NCBI GenBank assembly: GCA_902793005.1
Contig: CADBBQ010000008.1
Location: 1-58,120 of the forward strand
Reading direction: 5' to 3'
DNA length: 58,120 nt
DNA from: an uncultured Pseudomonadota bacterium
GTDB lineage: Bacteria; Pseudomonadota; Alphaproteobacteria; Rs-D84
A program made the translations under genes and the position numbers. The notes below the pieces were generated by a model that saw only the letters and a list, made by a program, of their open reading frames with translations, was not told the origin of the DNA and made no database searches. Below, piece after piece: positions 42,296-51,077 of the stretch; the first letter of the stretch is position 1, and each line of letters starts with the position of its first letter.

Positions 42296-44089
42296 ATGTC
42301 CCAAAAATTTATCAGAAATTTTTCTATTGTTGCGCATATCGATCACGGAAAATCGACATTGTCGGATCGGTTAATTGAATTTTGTGGGGGACTGCAATCG
42401 CGCGAGATGAAGGCCCAGGTTTTGGATTCTATGGATATTGAACGGGAACGTGGAATTACGATTAAGGCCCAGACCGTACGGTTGAAATATGTTGCGCGTG
42501 ATGGAAATGAATATCAATTGAATTTGATGGATACGCCGGGACACGTTGATTTTTCTTACGAGGTGTCAAGGTCGTTGGCCGCGTGCGAGGGCGCAATTAT
42601 TTTGGTTGATGCAACCCAAGGTGTCCAGGCGCAAACATTGGCAAATGCTTATTTGGCATTGGATAATAATTTGGAAATGTTGCCGGTGTTGAACAAAATT
42701 GATTTACCGTCGTCTGATGTTGTGGGTGTGCGTCAACAGATTGCGGATGCAATCGGGCTGGATGCGGATGATGCAATTTGTGTGTCGGGCAAAACCGGCG
42801 CGGGGGTGCCCGAATTGTTGGAAGAAATCGTTCATAAATTGCCGGCGCCAAGGGGGGACGAAAATGCGCCAACGCGTGCGTTGTTGGTGGATTCGTGGTA
42901 TGATTCTTATTTGGGTGTTGTTGTGTTGGTGCGCGTGGTGGATGGAACACTGCGGCGCGGTCAAAAAATTCGTTTTGTTGCAACTGGGGCGGAATACACC
43001 GTTGAAAAGGTTGGATATTTCACACCGAAAATGGTTGATGTAAGTGCGCTGGGAACGGGTGAAATTGGATTTATTATTACGGGGATGAAAACAATTCACG
43101 ATTGCAAAGTTGGGGATACAATCGTTGATTCTAAATTTGGTGGTGTGGCGTTGCCGGGATTTAAACCGTCGGTGCCGGTGGTGTTTTCGTCGTTTTTCCC
43201 AATGGCGTCGGATGATTATCCGAACCTGCGCGAGGGGGCGGAAAAATTGGCATTAAACGATGCGTCTTTTACATTTACGGTTGAAAAATCAAGTGCGCTG
43301 GGGTTTGGATTGCGGTGCGGATTTTTGGGACTGTTGCATATGGAAATTATCAGTGAACGTCTGCGTCGTGAATTTAATTTGGATTTGATAAATACTGTGC
43401 CAAGTGTGTTGTATAAATTACATCTGCGTGACGGCAGTGTTATGGATTTGGAAAATCCGGCCGATATGGTGGATGTCACAAGAATAGAATATATCGAAGA
43501 ACCGTGGGTTTTGGCGACGATTATGATGCCTGATAAATATATGGGTGGAATTATGGAATTGTGTGCGTCACGACGCGGTGTCCAAGATAATATTTCATAT
43601 GTTGGAAATCGCGCGGTGTTGACATATAGATTGCCCCTGGCCGAGGTTGTATTTGATTTTTATGACCGGGTGAAATCTATATCGTCGGGGTATGCGTCGT
43701 TTGATTATTCGGTGTGCGGATATGAAAAATCTGATTTGGTCAAGGTTTCTATTTTGGTTAATGATGAAAATGTCGAACCGTTGTCGTTTATGTGCCACAG
43801 GTCGTCTGCGGAATCACGTGGCCGTCAGATTGTTGAAAAATTAAAAGATTTAATTCCGCGGCATCAATTTAAAATACCGTTACAGGCCGCAATCGGTGGA
43901 AAAATTATCGCACGTGAAACAATCGCGGCGTATCGCAAGGATGTGACGGCAAAATGCTATGGCGGGGATATTACCCGTAAACGCAAGTTGTTGGAAAAAC
44001 AGAAAGAGGGTAAAAAGAGACTTCGCACATTTGGTAATGTTGAAATTCCGCAATCTGCATTTATTAATGCATTAAAGGTTGGAAAGTAA
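42296..44089 (+). CDS. lepA: Elongation factor 4 (LepA)
   Basis: LepA is a translational GTPase that affects initiation and back-translocation. The 597-residue product has G1 HIDHGKST (14-21), G2/G3 [14 protein letters not shown] and DTPGHVDF, G4 NKID, an EF-G-like domain set and the LepA-specific C-terminal domain ([19 protein letters not shown] [42 protein letters not shown]). I chose ATG 42296 after AAAGGTG; the frame's start at 42227 lies in the AT-rich leader. The integrase-like gene follows after 16 bases. Confidence 0.96.
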   Translation: MSQKFIRNFSIVAHIDHGKSTLSDRLIEFCGGLQSREMKAQVLDSMDIERERGITIKAQTVRLKYVARDGNEYQLNLMDTPGHVDFSYEVSRSLAACEGAIILVDATQGVQAQTLANAYLALDNNLEMLPVLNKIDLPSSDVVGVRQQIADAIGLDADDAICVSGKTGAGVPELLEEIVHKLPAPRGDENAPTRALLVDSWYDSYLGVVVLVRVVDGTLRRGQKIRFVATGAEYTVEKVGYFTPKMVDVSALGTGEIGFIITGMKTIHDCKVGDTIVDSKFGGVALPGFKPSVPVVFSSFFPMASDDYPNLREGAEKLALNDASFTFTVEKSSALGFGLRCGFLGLLHMEIISERLRREFNLDLINTVPSVLYKLHLRDGSVMDLENPADMVDVTRIEYIEEPWVLATIMMPDKYMGGIMELCASRRGVQDNISYVGNRAVLTYRLPLAEVVFDFYDRVKSISSGYASFDYSVCGYEKSDLVKVSILVNDENVEPLSFMCHRSSAESRGRQIVEKLKDLIPRHQFKIPLQAAIGGKIIARETIAAYRKDVTAKCYGGDITRKRKLLEKQKEGKKRLRTFGNVEIPQSAFINALKVGK

Positions 44090-44105
44090 AAAAAGGTGAA
44101 AAATT

Positions 44106-45107
44106 ATGGCGCATCAATTTTTCTTTAATCCGTATATTTTGGATAATTTGCCCGCGCCCGAGAGGGGGTTTGATGTTGTCCAAGATATTTCAGAACCCAG
44201 ACTGCGTATGTATATAACATCGCGTGGGGCGAAAACTTTCTTTGTGCGGCATCGTGTTCGTGGACGTGATAGACGGGTGATTATTGGTGCGTATCCAGAT
44301 ATGGATATAGAGGTGGCGCGTGACAAGGTGGCGGCGGTATTAAATGAATCCAGTAAAAAATTACCTGTGCGCCGTAAAAAAATATCTTTTCGTGATTTTT
44401 GGGATATTTATTTAAAAAACAAAGTGCGCAGATGCGAAGATTCCGAGGTAAAATTAGTGCGTGCGGTAAATATGCACTTGGCGGATTTGTTCGATAAAAA
44501 TATTGCCGATATATCCGAGTCTGATGTTCGTGCGGTTATTTCAAAAATTAATGGTGCGGCCGTTGCGGTGCGTATGCAAGATGTGTTGAACAGTATTTTC
44601 AAATATGCCATAGAGCAGGGTTATGCAAAAGCAAATCCGGTTGCAAATTTGCCAAAGATTGAATTGGCACGCCGGGTCAGTCCGTTGACCGATGAATCTT
44701 TTTTGCGGTTGATGGATGTTATTCGGGCGGTGGAATCGGATGTTATGCGTAATGCGTTTTTGATGTTGGTGTATGGTTTTTTGCCGCGAAATAAAGTTTT
44801 ATCTATGCGCTGGGAAGATTTGGATTTTAATCATTATATGTGGCGTGATTGGCCTTTGTCGAATATGGCGGTTGTGTTGTTGGAAAATATGGCGCAATAT
44901 GGCGATTGGGTTTTTGTTGGTCGTTGTAAAAATCATTTGGCCGACCCGCGTGTTGCGTGGCACAATGTTGCAAGGGATGCGGGTATGCCAAATCTGAGAA
45001 TGGATGATGTTTATAAATTTTTAATGCGGCGATTGAAATGGGCCGCTGACCGTGAAGATTTGCGCGAAAATATGAATAAATTATTGGAACATTACTCTAT
45101 ATATTAA
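44106..45107 (+). CDS. Degenerate tyrosine-recombinase-like protein
   Basis: The 333-residue product follows the P4-type integrase plan: an N-terminal DUF4102-like arm domain (RLRMYITSRGAKTFFVRHRVRGRDRRVIIGAYPDMDIEVARDKV), a core SAM-like domain (about 90-190) and a catalytic-like domain. The catalytic set looks lost: the first Arg box reads GFLPRNKVLSMRW, the usual H-x-x-R box aligns with MDDVYKFL, and no convincing Tyr context is present apart from a terminal HYSIY. The frame is otherwise intact with a ribosome site (AAAAAAGGTG) and normal codon use, so it may be a retained DNA-binding protein rather than junk. It lies in a run after lepA; no attachment site was found. Confidence 0.75.
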   Translation: MAHQFFFNPYILDNLPAPERGFDVVQDISEPRLRMYITSRGAKTFFVRHRVRGRDRRVIIGAYPDMDIEVARDKVAAVLNESSKKLPVRRKKISFRDFWDIYLKNKVRRCEDSEVKLVRAVNMHLADLFDKNIADISESDVRAVISKINGAAVAVRMQDVLNSIFKYAIEQGYAKANPVANLPKIELARRVSPLTDESFLRLMDVIRAVESDVMRNAFLMLVYGFLPRNKVLSMRWEDLDFNHYMWRDWPLSNMAVVLLENMAQYGDWVFVGRCKNHLADPRVAWHNVARDAGMPNLRMDDVYKFLMRRLKWAADREDLRENMNKLLEHYSIY

Positions 45108-45150
45108 TATTTTGTTTTGTCAAGGTTTTGTTATCGTTTGTTATAATTCC

Positions 45151-45179
45151 TTGACAGGTGGGGCGTAAAGTGGTACATT
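45151..45179 (+). promoter_or_regulatory. Promoter of acpP
   Basis: TTGACA, 17-base spacer, TACATT, about 65 bases before the acpP start. Confidence 0.7.
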
Positions 45180-45243
45180 TATACTCAATCAACGCCCGTG
45201 TTTTTTGTGGGGCGGACAAGTTAACAAAAATAAAGGATAAAAA

Positions 45244-45477
45244 ATGTCAACTTTGGAACAAGTTAGAAAGATTATTGTTGAAAAATTGGGTGTTAAACCA
45301 GAAGATGTCAAGGAAGATGCAACATTTGTGAACGATTTGGGCGCGGATTCTTTGGATGTCGTTGAATTCGTGATGGAGGTTGAAAAAGAATTCAATATCA
45401 CAATTCCTGATGAAGATGCTGCGAAATTGGAAAAAGTTGGTGATGCGGTCAAATATATCGATGCACACAGAAAATAA
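45244..45477 (+). CDS. acpP: Acyl carrier protein
   Basis: AcpP carries growing acyl chains on a phosphopantetheine arm. The 77-residue acidic product has [12 protein letters not shown] with Ser at about position 37 as the attachment site, and the usual four-helix composition. Ribosome site AAAGGA precedes the ATG. A terminator lies between it and fabF, which is the next gene as in other proteobacteria. Confidence 0.97.
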   Translation: MSTLEQVRKIIVEKLGVKPEDVKEDATFVNDLGADSLDVVEFVMEVEKEFNITIPDEDAAKLEKVGDAVKYIDAHRK

Positions 45478-45498
45478 AATTTTGTCTCGGAAAATTTT

Positions 45499-45524
45499 AT
45501 CCGCCGGTGTGGCGGATTTTTTTT
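45499..45524 (+). terminator. Intrinsic terminator after acpP
   Basis: ATCCGCC with GGCGGAT, loop GGTGT, eight T. Confidence 0.9.
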
Positions 45525-45594
45525 CTGTAATTTTTGGTAAAAATATAGTATTATAGGCCCGTCATAAATAAATAAAATAAAAGGATTTATACAT

Positions 45595-46845
45595 ATGAGA
45601 AAAGTTGTTGTGACCGGTATGGGAATTGTCAGCCCTGTGGGAACGGGGGTGGATTTCGCGTGGAAAAATATTTTGGCGGGCGTGTCGGGGGTGCGTAAAA
45701 TCGATAAATTTGATGCGTCGGATTTTGCGTCGCAAATTGCGGGTGTGCCTGTGCGTGGTGAAAAAACTGGGGAATTTAATCCGGATGCGGTTGTTGACCC
45801 GCGTGAACAACGCAAAATGGATTTGGATATTGTTTATGCTATGGTGGCAAGCGACGAAGCAATGAGAGATGCCGGATTGGCGAACGGTGGTTATGATGGC
45901 GACCGGTTTGGTGTCAGTATGGGCAGTGGTATTGGTGGCGTGCAAACCATAACCGATACTTGTTCGGAATTGATACAAAATGGCCCGCGTTTCGTCAGTC
46001 CGTTTTTTGTGCCCAAGGCGATTGTTAATATGGCGGCGGGATATATGTCGATTAAATACGGCCTGCGTGGACCGAATTTGGCGACGGCTACCGCGTGTGC
46101 GACGGGAACGCACTCGATTGCATTGGCGGCGGATTTAATTCGGACAGGGGCGGCGGATTTAATGTTGGCCGGTGGAACCGAGGCCGCGGTAACTCCGTTG
46201 GCGGTGGCAGGATTTTCGGCGATGCGTGCATTGTCAACACGAAATGACGACCCGGCGCGTGCATCACGTCCGTGGGACGCGGCGCGCGATGGTTTTGTTT
46301 TGGGTGAAGGTGCTGGCGTTTTAGTGTTGGAAGAATATGAACACGCCGTTCGCCGTGGTGCAAAAATCTATGCCGAGGTTGCAGGTTTCAGTATGACGGC
46401 CGATGCACATCATATTACTGCGCCGGCACCAAATGGTGAGGGTGGCCTGCGTGCGATGAAAATTGCGATTGATGTCGCGGGGTTAAAGCCGTCGGATGTT
46501 GATTATGTTAATGCGCACGGAACGTCCACCGGATTGGGCGATGTCGGTGAATTAAATGCGGTGCGTGAATTGTTTGGTGATAATGGCACGTGTATGTCGT
46601 CAACAAAATCTATGACGGGACATTTGTTGGGGGCGGCCGGTGCAATTGAGGCGATATTTAGTGTGTTGGCAATCCGCGATAATATTGTACCGCCAACAAT
46701 AAATTTGGAAAATCCGATAGAGGAGGTTGGTGATTTCAATCTGGTGCCGAATGTGGCGCAAAAGCGCAAGGTTGATGTGACACTGAGCAATTCGTTTGGC
46801 TTTGGTGGAACAAATGCATCGGTTGTTTTCAAACGTGTAAAATAA
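45595..46845 (+). CDS. fabF: 3-oxoacyl-[acyl-carrier-protein] synthase II
   Basis: FabF condenses malonyl-ACP with acyl-ACP in fatty acid elongation. The 416-residue product has the catalytic Cys in ATACATGTHSI, the two His in NAHGTSTGLGD and TGHLLGAAGAIEA, and the terminal SNSFGFGGTNASVVFK. Length is usual. Ribosome site AAAAGGA precedes the ATG. The expected next gene, mltG, is displaced by a tRNA and a divergent radical SAM gene. Confidence 0.96.
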   Translation: MRKVVVTGMGIVSPVGTGVDFAWKNILAGVSGVRKIDKFDASDFASQIAGVPVRGEKTGEFNPDAVVDPREQRKMDLDIVYAMVASDEAMRDAGLANGGYDGDRFGVSMGSGIGGVQTITDTCSELIQNGPRFVSPFFVPKAIVNMAAGYMSIKYGLRGPNLATATACATGTHSIALAADLIRTGAADLMLAGGTEAAVTPLAVAGFSAMRALSTRNDDPARASRPWDAARDGFVLGEGAGVLVLEEYEHAVRRGAKIYAEVAGFSMTADAHHITAPAPNGEGGLRAMKIAIDVAGLKPSDVDYVNAHGTSTGLGDVGELNAVRELFGDNGTCMSSTKSMTGHLLGAAGAIEAIFSVLAIRDNIVPPTINLENPIEEVGDFNLVPNVAQKRKVDVTLSNSFGFGGTNASVVFKRVK

Positions 46846-46887
46846 TATTTGAAATTTAATTTTTGTGTTGTAAGATATGCATCACAA

Positions 46888-46964
<77 letters not shown>

Positions 46965-46967
46965 GAT

Positions 46968-47007
46968 AAAAAAATCCCCCGGCCAAAATGGTCGGGGTGT
47001 TTTTTAT
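46968..47007. terminator. Terminator shared by tRNA-Pro and the radical SAM gene
   Basis: CCCCCGGCC with GGTCGGGG around AAAAT, with A tract before and T tract after; it also overlaps the radical SAM stop codon. Confidence 0.8.
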
Positions 47008-47846
47008 CTTTGGGCGGATGCGTGCGCCATCAGTGAATATAAAACCTCGTTCAGATGACGGTTGTTGATTTGCTCGCGTTGTGTGTAGTTATAAATTGCA
47101 TAATCTTTATTATCAATTTGCAAACAATTAAATCCGTCGTTGCCGTTTGGATTGCTGGTTGATGTAAATACTTTGTTGTCGGATGCGCGGCCTTGATTAA
47201 ATATCGGTGTGTTGAAATCGTTATACATATACACGCCGTCGCCGTTTGGTAATTCAATAATCCAATCTCCTGATATAGTTTGATGAATATCCAGTCCGCG
47301 TTGAATTAATTTTTGTTTTAATCTTTGTTGTGCGCTCGCAGATTTTTCGGTGTTAAATCCAACCAGGCATATACGAACAGCAAAACAAAATTCTGGGGTT
47401 GTTAATGTGTCATAAATGATTTTGGTAACGCCGTCTTGGTTATTATGAAATTCGTCCACCGAAATATCCAGTGTGACTAATTTGCTGTATTTGTATGCGC
47501 GCGATGCGATATCTGATAAAATATTTTTGCGTAATTTATCGTTGTTGCCCCACGTGCCATTTGTTTTGATTGTTGGAATATATCCGTATGAATATGTTAA
47601 ATCTAATACAGATGGGATGTATTTTGCATTGTCCATCATATATGGTGCCAATGCTTCGCCGCCACCGATGGTTATTAATTGGTCGGGGTGCAAAAACATC
47701 TGGGTTGATTGTGATAAATAATTGTCAATTTTTGCCAAAGGCATAAAATTTGTTGGTTGGTTTTTATCGCTGCGTTCGCAACAGTGGGCGCAATTCAGAT
47801 TGCACCAATTTGTGATTTTTAAACTGATAGTTAAATTCGTATTCAT
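47004..47846 (-). CDS. Radical SAM protein without SPASM domain
   Basis: The 280-residue product has the radical SAM cluster motif NWCNLNCAHCCERS (CxxxCxxC) near residue 15, the GGE-like motif ITIGGGEALAPY and later strand motifs (PTIKTNGT, VTLDISVDEFH). The barrel is typical of the peptide-modifying or anaerobic-enzyme-activating class, but the C-terminal SPASM cluster is missing; one later Cys (NCLQID) remains. No precursor peptide or partner enzyme is adjacent, so substrate is unknown. I chose ATG 47846: a TTGACA-16-TATAAT promoter ends nine bases before it, implying a leaderless mRNA. It interrupts the fabF-mltG order. Confidence 0.85.
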   Translation of the reverse strand: MNTNLTISLKITNWCNLNCAHCCERSDKNQPTNFMPLAKIDNYLSQSTQMFLHPDQLITIGGGEALAPYMMDNAKYIPSVLDLTYSYGYIPTIKTNGTWGNNDKLRKNILSDIASRAYKYSKLVTLDISVDEFHNNQDGVTKIIYDTLTTPEFCFAVRICLVGFNTEKSASAQQRLKQKLIQRGLDIHQTISGDWIIELPNGDGVYMYNDFNTPIFNQGRASDNKVFTSTSNPNGNDGFNCLQIDNKDYAIYNYTQREQINNRHLNEVLYSLMAHASAQR

Positions 47847-47855
47847 AGTGATTAT

Positions 47856-47883
47856 ATTATAATACAAAAATACAAATTGTCAA
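47856..47883 (-). promoter_or_regulatory. Consensus promoter abutting the radical SAM start
   Basis: Minus strand: TTGACA (47878-47883), 16-base spacer, TATAAT (47856-47861), nine bases to ATG. Confidence 0.8.
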
Positions 47884-47913
47884 TTGCGTTAGGTTTTGTG
47901 TGTATTTAGGGTT

Positions 47914-47940
47914 TTGACTTTTGTTTTATTTTTGTATAAT
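47914..47940 (+). promoter_or_regulatory. Promoter abutting the mltG start
   Basis: TTGACT (47914-47919), 15-base spacer, TATAAT (47935-47940), nine bases to ATG; the same -10 to ATG distance as in the divergent gene. Confidence 0.7.
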
Positions 47941-47949
47941 TCGTTAACT

Positions 47950-48957
47950 ATGGCAAAAGTGTTTAAAAAATTTTTCAAGCGCTTGTTAAAAAAACACACT
48001 GGTTTTGTTATTTTTGTGTTGCTGGTTGTGATTGGTGTATTTACTTTGTTTGGGTATGCAACGCGAAAATCTGTGTTGGTGACGGTTTCGCCGGGGGCAA
48101 CGGTTGCAGATGTGGCAAATGCGTTAAAGAAAAACGATTTAATTGATTCGGTTTCGTCTTTTAAATTGGCTGTGCGCGGTATGGGTGGCCGGATTCAGGT
48201 TGGACAATATGATATTCCACGTGGTGCGTCGGCGTGGCGAATCGCAAAAATGTTGGTAAATGGTGATGTTGCAACGGTTAAAATTTTAATACCCGAAGGT
48301 TTGACTTTAAAACAAATCAAGATTTTATTGGCGGATACGGACGGATTGACGGGTGATGTTGATTGTCCTGCGGGGATGATGACGGCTGTTTGTGATATTA
48401 CCGATGGTGATATTTTTCCGGATACATATCGGGTTGCACGCGGAACACCACGGATTGCGGTGTTGGATTTGGCGCGTCGTAAAATGAACCAAGTCAGGGC
48501 TAATTTTGAAAATCGAAAAATGCCGCGACCATTGCAATCGTGGCACGATGTTGTGACATTGGCGTCCATTGTTCAACGCGAAACACCGCGTGCGTCGGAA
48601 ATGCCCATTGTGGCCAGTGTTTATTTAAATCGGTTGCGTCAAAATATGCGGTTGCAAGCCGACCCAACGGTTGTATATGTTTTGACAGACGGACTGGGCG
48701 ATATGCAGGGCGAAGCGTTGTTGACGGGACACCTGAAAATAGACAGCCCGTATAACACATATCGGTATGCCGGATTGCCCCCCGGGCCAATCGCAAATGT
48801 TGGACGTGATGCGATTCGCGCAGTGTTAAAGCCGGCGGATACGAATTACCTGTTTTTTGTGGCGGACGGTAATGGTGGACATAAATTTTCAAATACTTAT
48901 GAAGAACATTTAAAAAATCACGCTGACTGGCGCGAGATTAAAAATTTAAAAAAATAA
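47950..48957 (+). CDS. mltG: Endolytic murein transglycosylase MltG
   Basis: MltG cuts nascent glycan strands and sets their length. The 335-residue product has one N-terminal membrane helix (about 17-37), a LysM-like part (SVLVTVSPGATVADVANALKKN) and the YceG catalytic domain with ASIVQRETPRASEMPIVASVYLNRL, MRLQADPTVVY, SPYNTYRYAGLPPGPIANVG and YLFFVADGNGGHKF. The catalytic block usually reads ASIVEKE; here Q replaces the first Glu while the second is kept, so which one acts should be checked. Start 47950 has no ribosome site and lies nine bases from a -10. Confidence 0.92.
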   Translation: MAKVFKKFFKRLLKKHTGFVIFVLLVVIGVFTLFGYATRKSVLVTVSPGATVADVANALKKNDLIDSVSSFKLAVRGMGGRIQVGQYDIPRGASAWRIAKMLVNGDVATVKILIPEGLTLKQIKILLADTDGLTGDVDCPAGMMTAVCDITDGDIFPDTYRVARGTPRIAVLDLARRKMNQVRANFENRKMPRPLQSWHDVVTLASIVQRETPRASEMPIVASVYLNRLRQNMRLQADPTVVYVLTDGLGDMQGEALLTGHLKIDSPYNTYRYAGLPPGPIANVGRDAIRAVLKPADTNYLFFVADGNGGHKFSNTYEEHLKNHADWREIKNLKK

Positions 48958-48987
48958 TATGCTTGATTTTGTCAGGCATATTTTTTT
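48957..48987 (+). terminator. Intrinsic terminator after mltG
   Basis: ATATGCTTGA with TCAGGCATAT (one G-T pair) and seven T, starting in the stop codon. Confidence 0.88.
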
Positions 48988-49118
48988 GTTATAAATAAAT
49001 TTATTAAAATTTTTAATGAAATGCGTGTGTGTATTGGGGTTGGTGGTGTGTAAATTTATTTGAAAAAATCTGGGCGAATTATAGCACAAAAACCGGTGAT
49101 ATGCAAATTATCTTTTTT

Positions 49119-49147
49119 TTGACCTGGGAAAACAAACATAGTAAAAT
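49119..49147 (+). promoter_or_regulatory. Promoter of the 49205 gene
   Basis: TTGACC, 17-base spacer, TAAAAT, about 50 bases before the start. Confidence 0.65.
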
Positions 49148-49204
49148 GGTAGTAACAGGGACGAAATTCCTGTTATTCAGATTAACAAAAGGAAAGGAAT
49201 ATTC

Positions 49205-50029
49205 ATGAAAAAATTAGCTTTATCTTCGTTGGTTGCTGTATTCGCTGTATCTGCTGCGAACGCTGGGGTTATTGATGGCAATCCATTATATATGCCAAAG
49301 GCTGGACATTTTTATAGTGTGTCTGATTTATCATCTCATTCCGGTTCAGAAGGCATCAAGGCCTGGACGTTAAATGAAGAATTTGGTTATGGTATTTCGG
49401 ATAGATTTACGGTTGCGGTATCCACAGATGTCGAAAACCAAACATTCTTTAATGAATGGGGTTGGGGCGAAACATCTTTGGCGGCGACATATCGTGCATT
49501 GGATCGTGGCGCGTGGAAAGCAGATTTGATTGGTAAATATGAAATTGACCCAGTTTGGGGAAATCATTCGCCAATTTTGGACAAAGATGTCACAGAATAC
49601 ACTTGGACCGCAGGTGTTCGTGGTGGTTATACAACATCCAAGTTTACAGTTGCGGCAAAAGCATTGTTTGATTATACCAATACAGAATCCTTTAACTGGG
49701 ATGAAGATGCTGGCAAACAGGGTGAACATTATTTGACATTGGGTGTTGATGGTCAAGTTGCATTGTGTGATCGTTTGAATTTGGTTGCAGGTGTTGATTA
49801 TGTTGCCAGATTAGATAGCAAAGATCATGGTAGTAAACTGCCGGCTGATAAAATTAAAAACGCCGGAAAATGGAATGGGACATTGGGCTTGAATTACAAT
49901 ATCGACCCAACAAAATATGTTGGTGCATATATGACGGCATCTATGGACCATCGTGGGGGAAAGAATGCTGATGAATGGAATGTCAAAAATGGATTTGGAT
50001 TTGGTGCTAAATTCGGAATTGACTTCTAA
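49205..50029 (+). CDS. Outer-membrane beta-barrel protein
   Basis: The 274-residue product has a signal peptide (MKKLALSSLVAVFAVSAANA), then repeated amphipathic strands with aromatic girdles (FGYGISDRFTVAVSTDVEN, YTWTAGVRGGYTTSKFTVAAKALFDY, WNGTLGLNYNID) and a C-terminal FGFGAKFGIDF ending in Phe. That pattern fits a monomeric barrel of about 12 strands. A strong ribosome site (AAAGGAAAGGAA) and codon choice suggest high expression. Its substrate or role is not apparent. Confidence 0.82.
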   Translation: MKKLALSSLVAVFAVSAANAGVIDGNPLYMPKAGHFYSVSDLSSHSGSEGIKAWTLNEEFGYGISDRFTVAVSTDVENQTFFNEWGWGETSLAATYRALDRGAWKADLIGKYEIDPVWGNHSPILDKDVTEYTWTAGVRGGYTTSKFTVAAKALFDYTNTESFNWDEDAGKQGEHYLTLGVDGQVALCDRLNLVAGVDYVARLDSKDHGSKLPADKIKNAGKWNGTLGLNYNIDPTKYVGAYMTASMDHRGGKNADEWNVKNGFGFGAKFGIDF

Positions 50030-50052
50030 TAAAACAGTATGTTTAATAAACG

Positions 50053-50078
50053 ACCGCCCATTCTTGGGCGGTTTTTTT
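50053..50078 (+). terminator. Intrinsic terminator
   Basis: ACCGCCC with GGGCGGT, loop ATTCTT, seven T. Confidence 0.92.
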
Positions 50079-50147
50079 ATGGAATTTTCTTTTATGTATA
50101 ACGTTTTTATGATATAATTACTGGGAGTATAGCAAGAGATGTAGGTA

Positions 50148-51077
50148 ATGAAAAAATTATTATATATTGTTGCGATGTTGTCGCCGATTGTGGCAAGTGC
50201 CGAAACATTGGAATTGGACGATGCGTTGCGCGCGACGTATTCTGCGTGTGTTGGAATTGATGAAAATTTATCTGATTTAAAAAAGATGGCGGGGATAAAT
50301 ACCGCGGTGACGGCTGTTGGAACGGGCCTGGGGGCGGGCGCGTTGACGGTTGGTATTATCAAGGCGAATAAAGATTCCCAGGCACGTGTGAAATATGATA
50401 ATTATATGCAAAAAAAACCGGCTCAGGTGCAAGATAAGGTTGGGACAGATGCGTTTTTTACTGCGTGGGAGCAAGACCCAAATTATGGCACTGGTGCGGT
50501 GGAATACAAAGAATTGCGTCAACAATCCAAAACATTGGGTAATTGGCGAACTGGATTGATGGCGGGAAATACCGCGACAAATATCGCGGGTGCGATTATC
50601 GCCGGCAATAACAAAGTGGATGCGGATTTAGATACACAGATTAAAAATTGTCGCGCGGCCGTACAGAATTTAAAAACATCAATTGCGCGTGCCCGTATTG
50701 AGGGGGCGGATATTACCGAGGCAACGGATATTTTCAATGCGTGTTCTGGGTATGAAACGGTTGATGTGTCAAAGATAAATACCCGTGGTCGTGGTGCGAT
50801 GATATCATCGATTATTGGCGCGACGACGGGTGTTGCGGGAACGGCAACATCGGCGGTGGCAAATACGAAAAATGTGCGTAAAGATGAATCGGCCAAGCAA
50901 GGCACAAAAAAAGATTCAGATTGGGATAAAGAAAAAAATATAAACACTGCGGCGAATGTGTTGGCGGGTGCGTCCACGGCGGCCAGTGGTGTTGCAACGG
51001 TATTTAATGCGACGCAAATATCTGCGATTAAAAAGGTTGCGGATGTGGCATCAAAATGCACGGGGGTATTGAAATGA
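50148..51077 (+). CDS. Secreted protein of unknown function, first of a coupled pair
   Basis: I do not recognise a family. The 309-residue product has a signal peptide (MKKLLYIVAMLSPIVASA), a Cys near residue 32, a glycine/alanine-rich hydrophobic segment (about 46-66, VTAVGTGLGAGALTVGII), an amphipathic helical middle with two more hydrophobic Gly/Ala stretches (about 138-158 and 220-243) and a final Cys (SKCTGVLK). Repeated hydrophobic glycine-rich hairpins suggest membrane insertion. Its stop codon overlaps the next gene's ATG (ATGA), so translation is coupled. A -10 TATAAT lies at about 50113. Confidence 0.72.
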   Translation: MKKLLYIVAMLSPIVASAETLELDDALRATYSACVGIDENLSDLKKMAGINTAVTAVGTGLGAGALTVGIIKANKDSQARVKYDNYMQKKPAQVQDKVGTDAFFTAWEQDPNYGTGAVEYKELRQQSKTLGNWRTGLMAGNTATNIAGAIIAGNNKVDADLDTQIKNCRAAVQNLKTSIARARIEGADITEATDIFNACSGYETVDVSKINTRGRGAMISSIIGATTGVAGTATSAVANTKNVRKDESAKQGTKKDSDWDKEKNINTAANVLAGASTAASGVATVFNATQISAIKKVADVASKCTGVLK

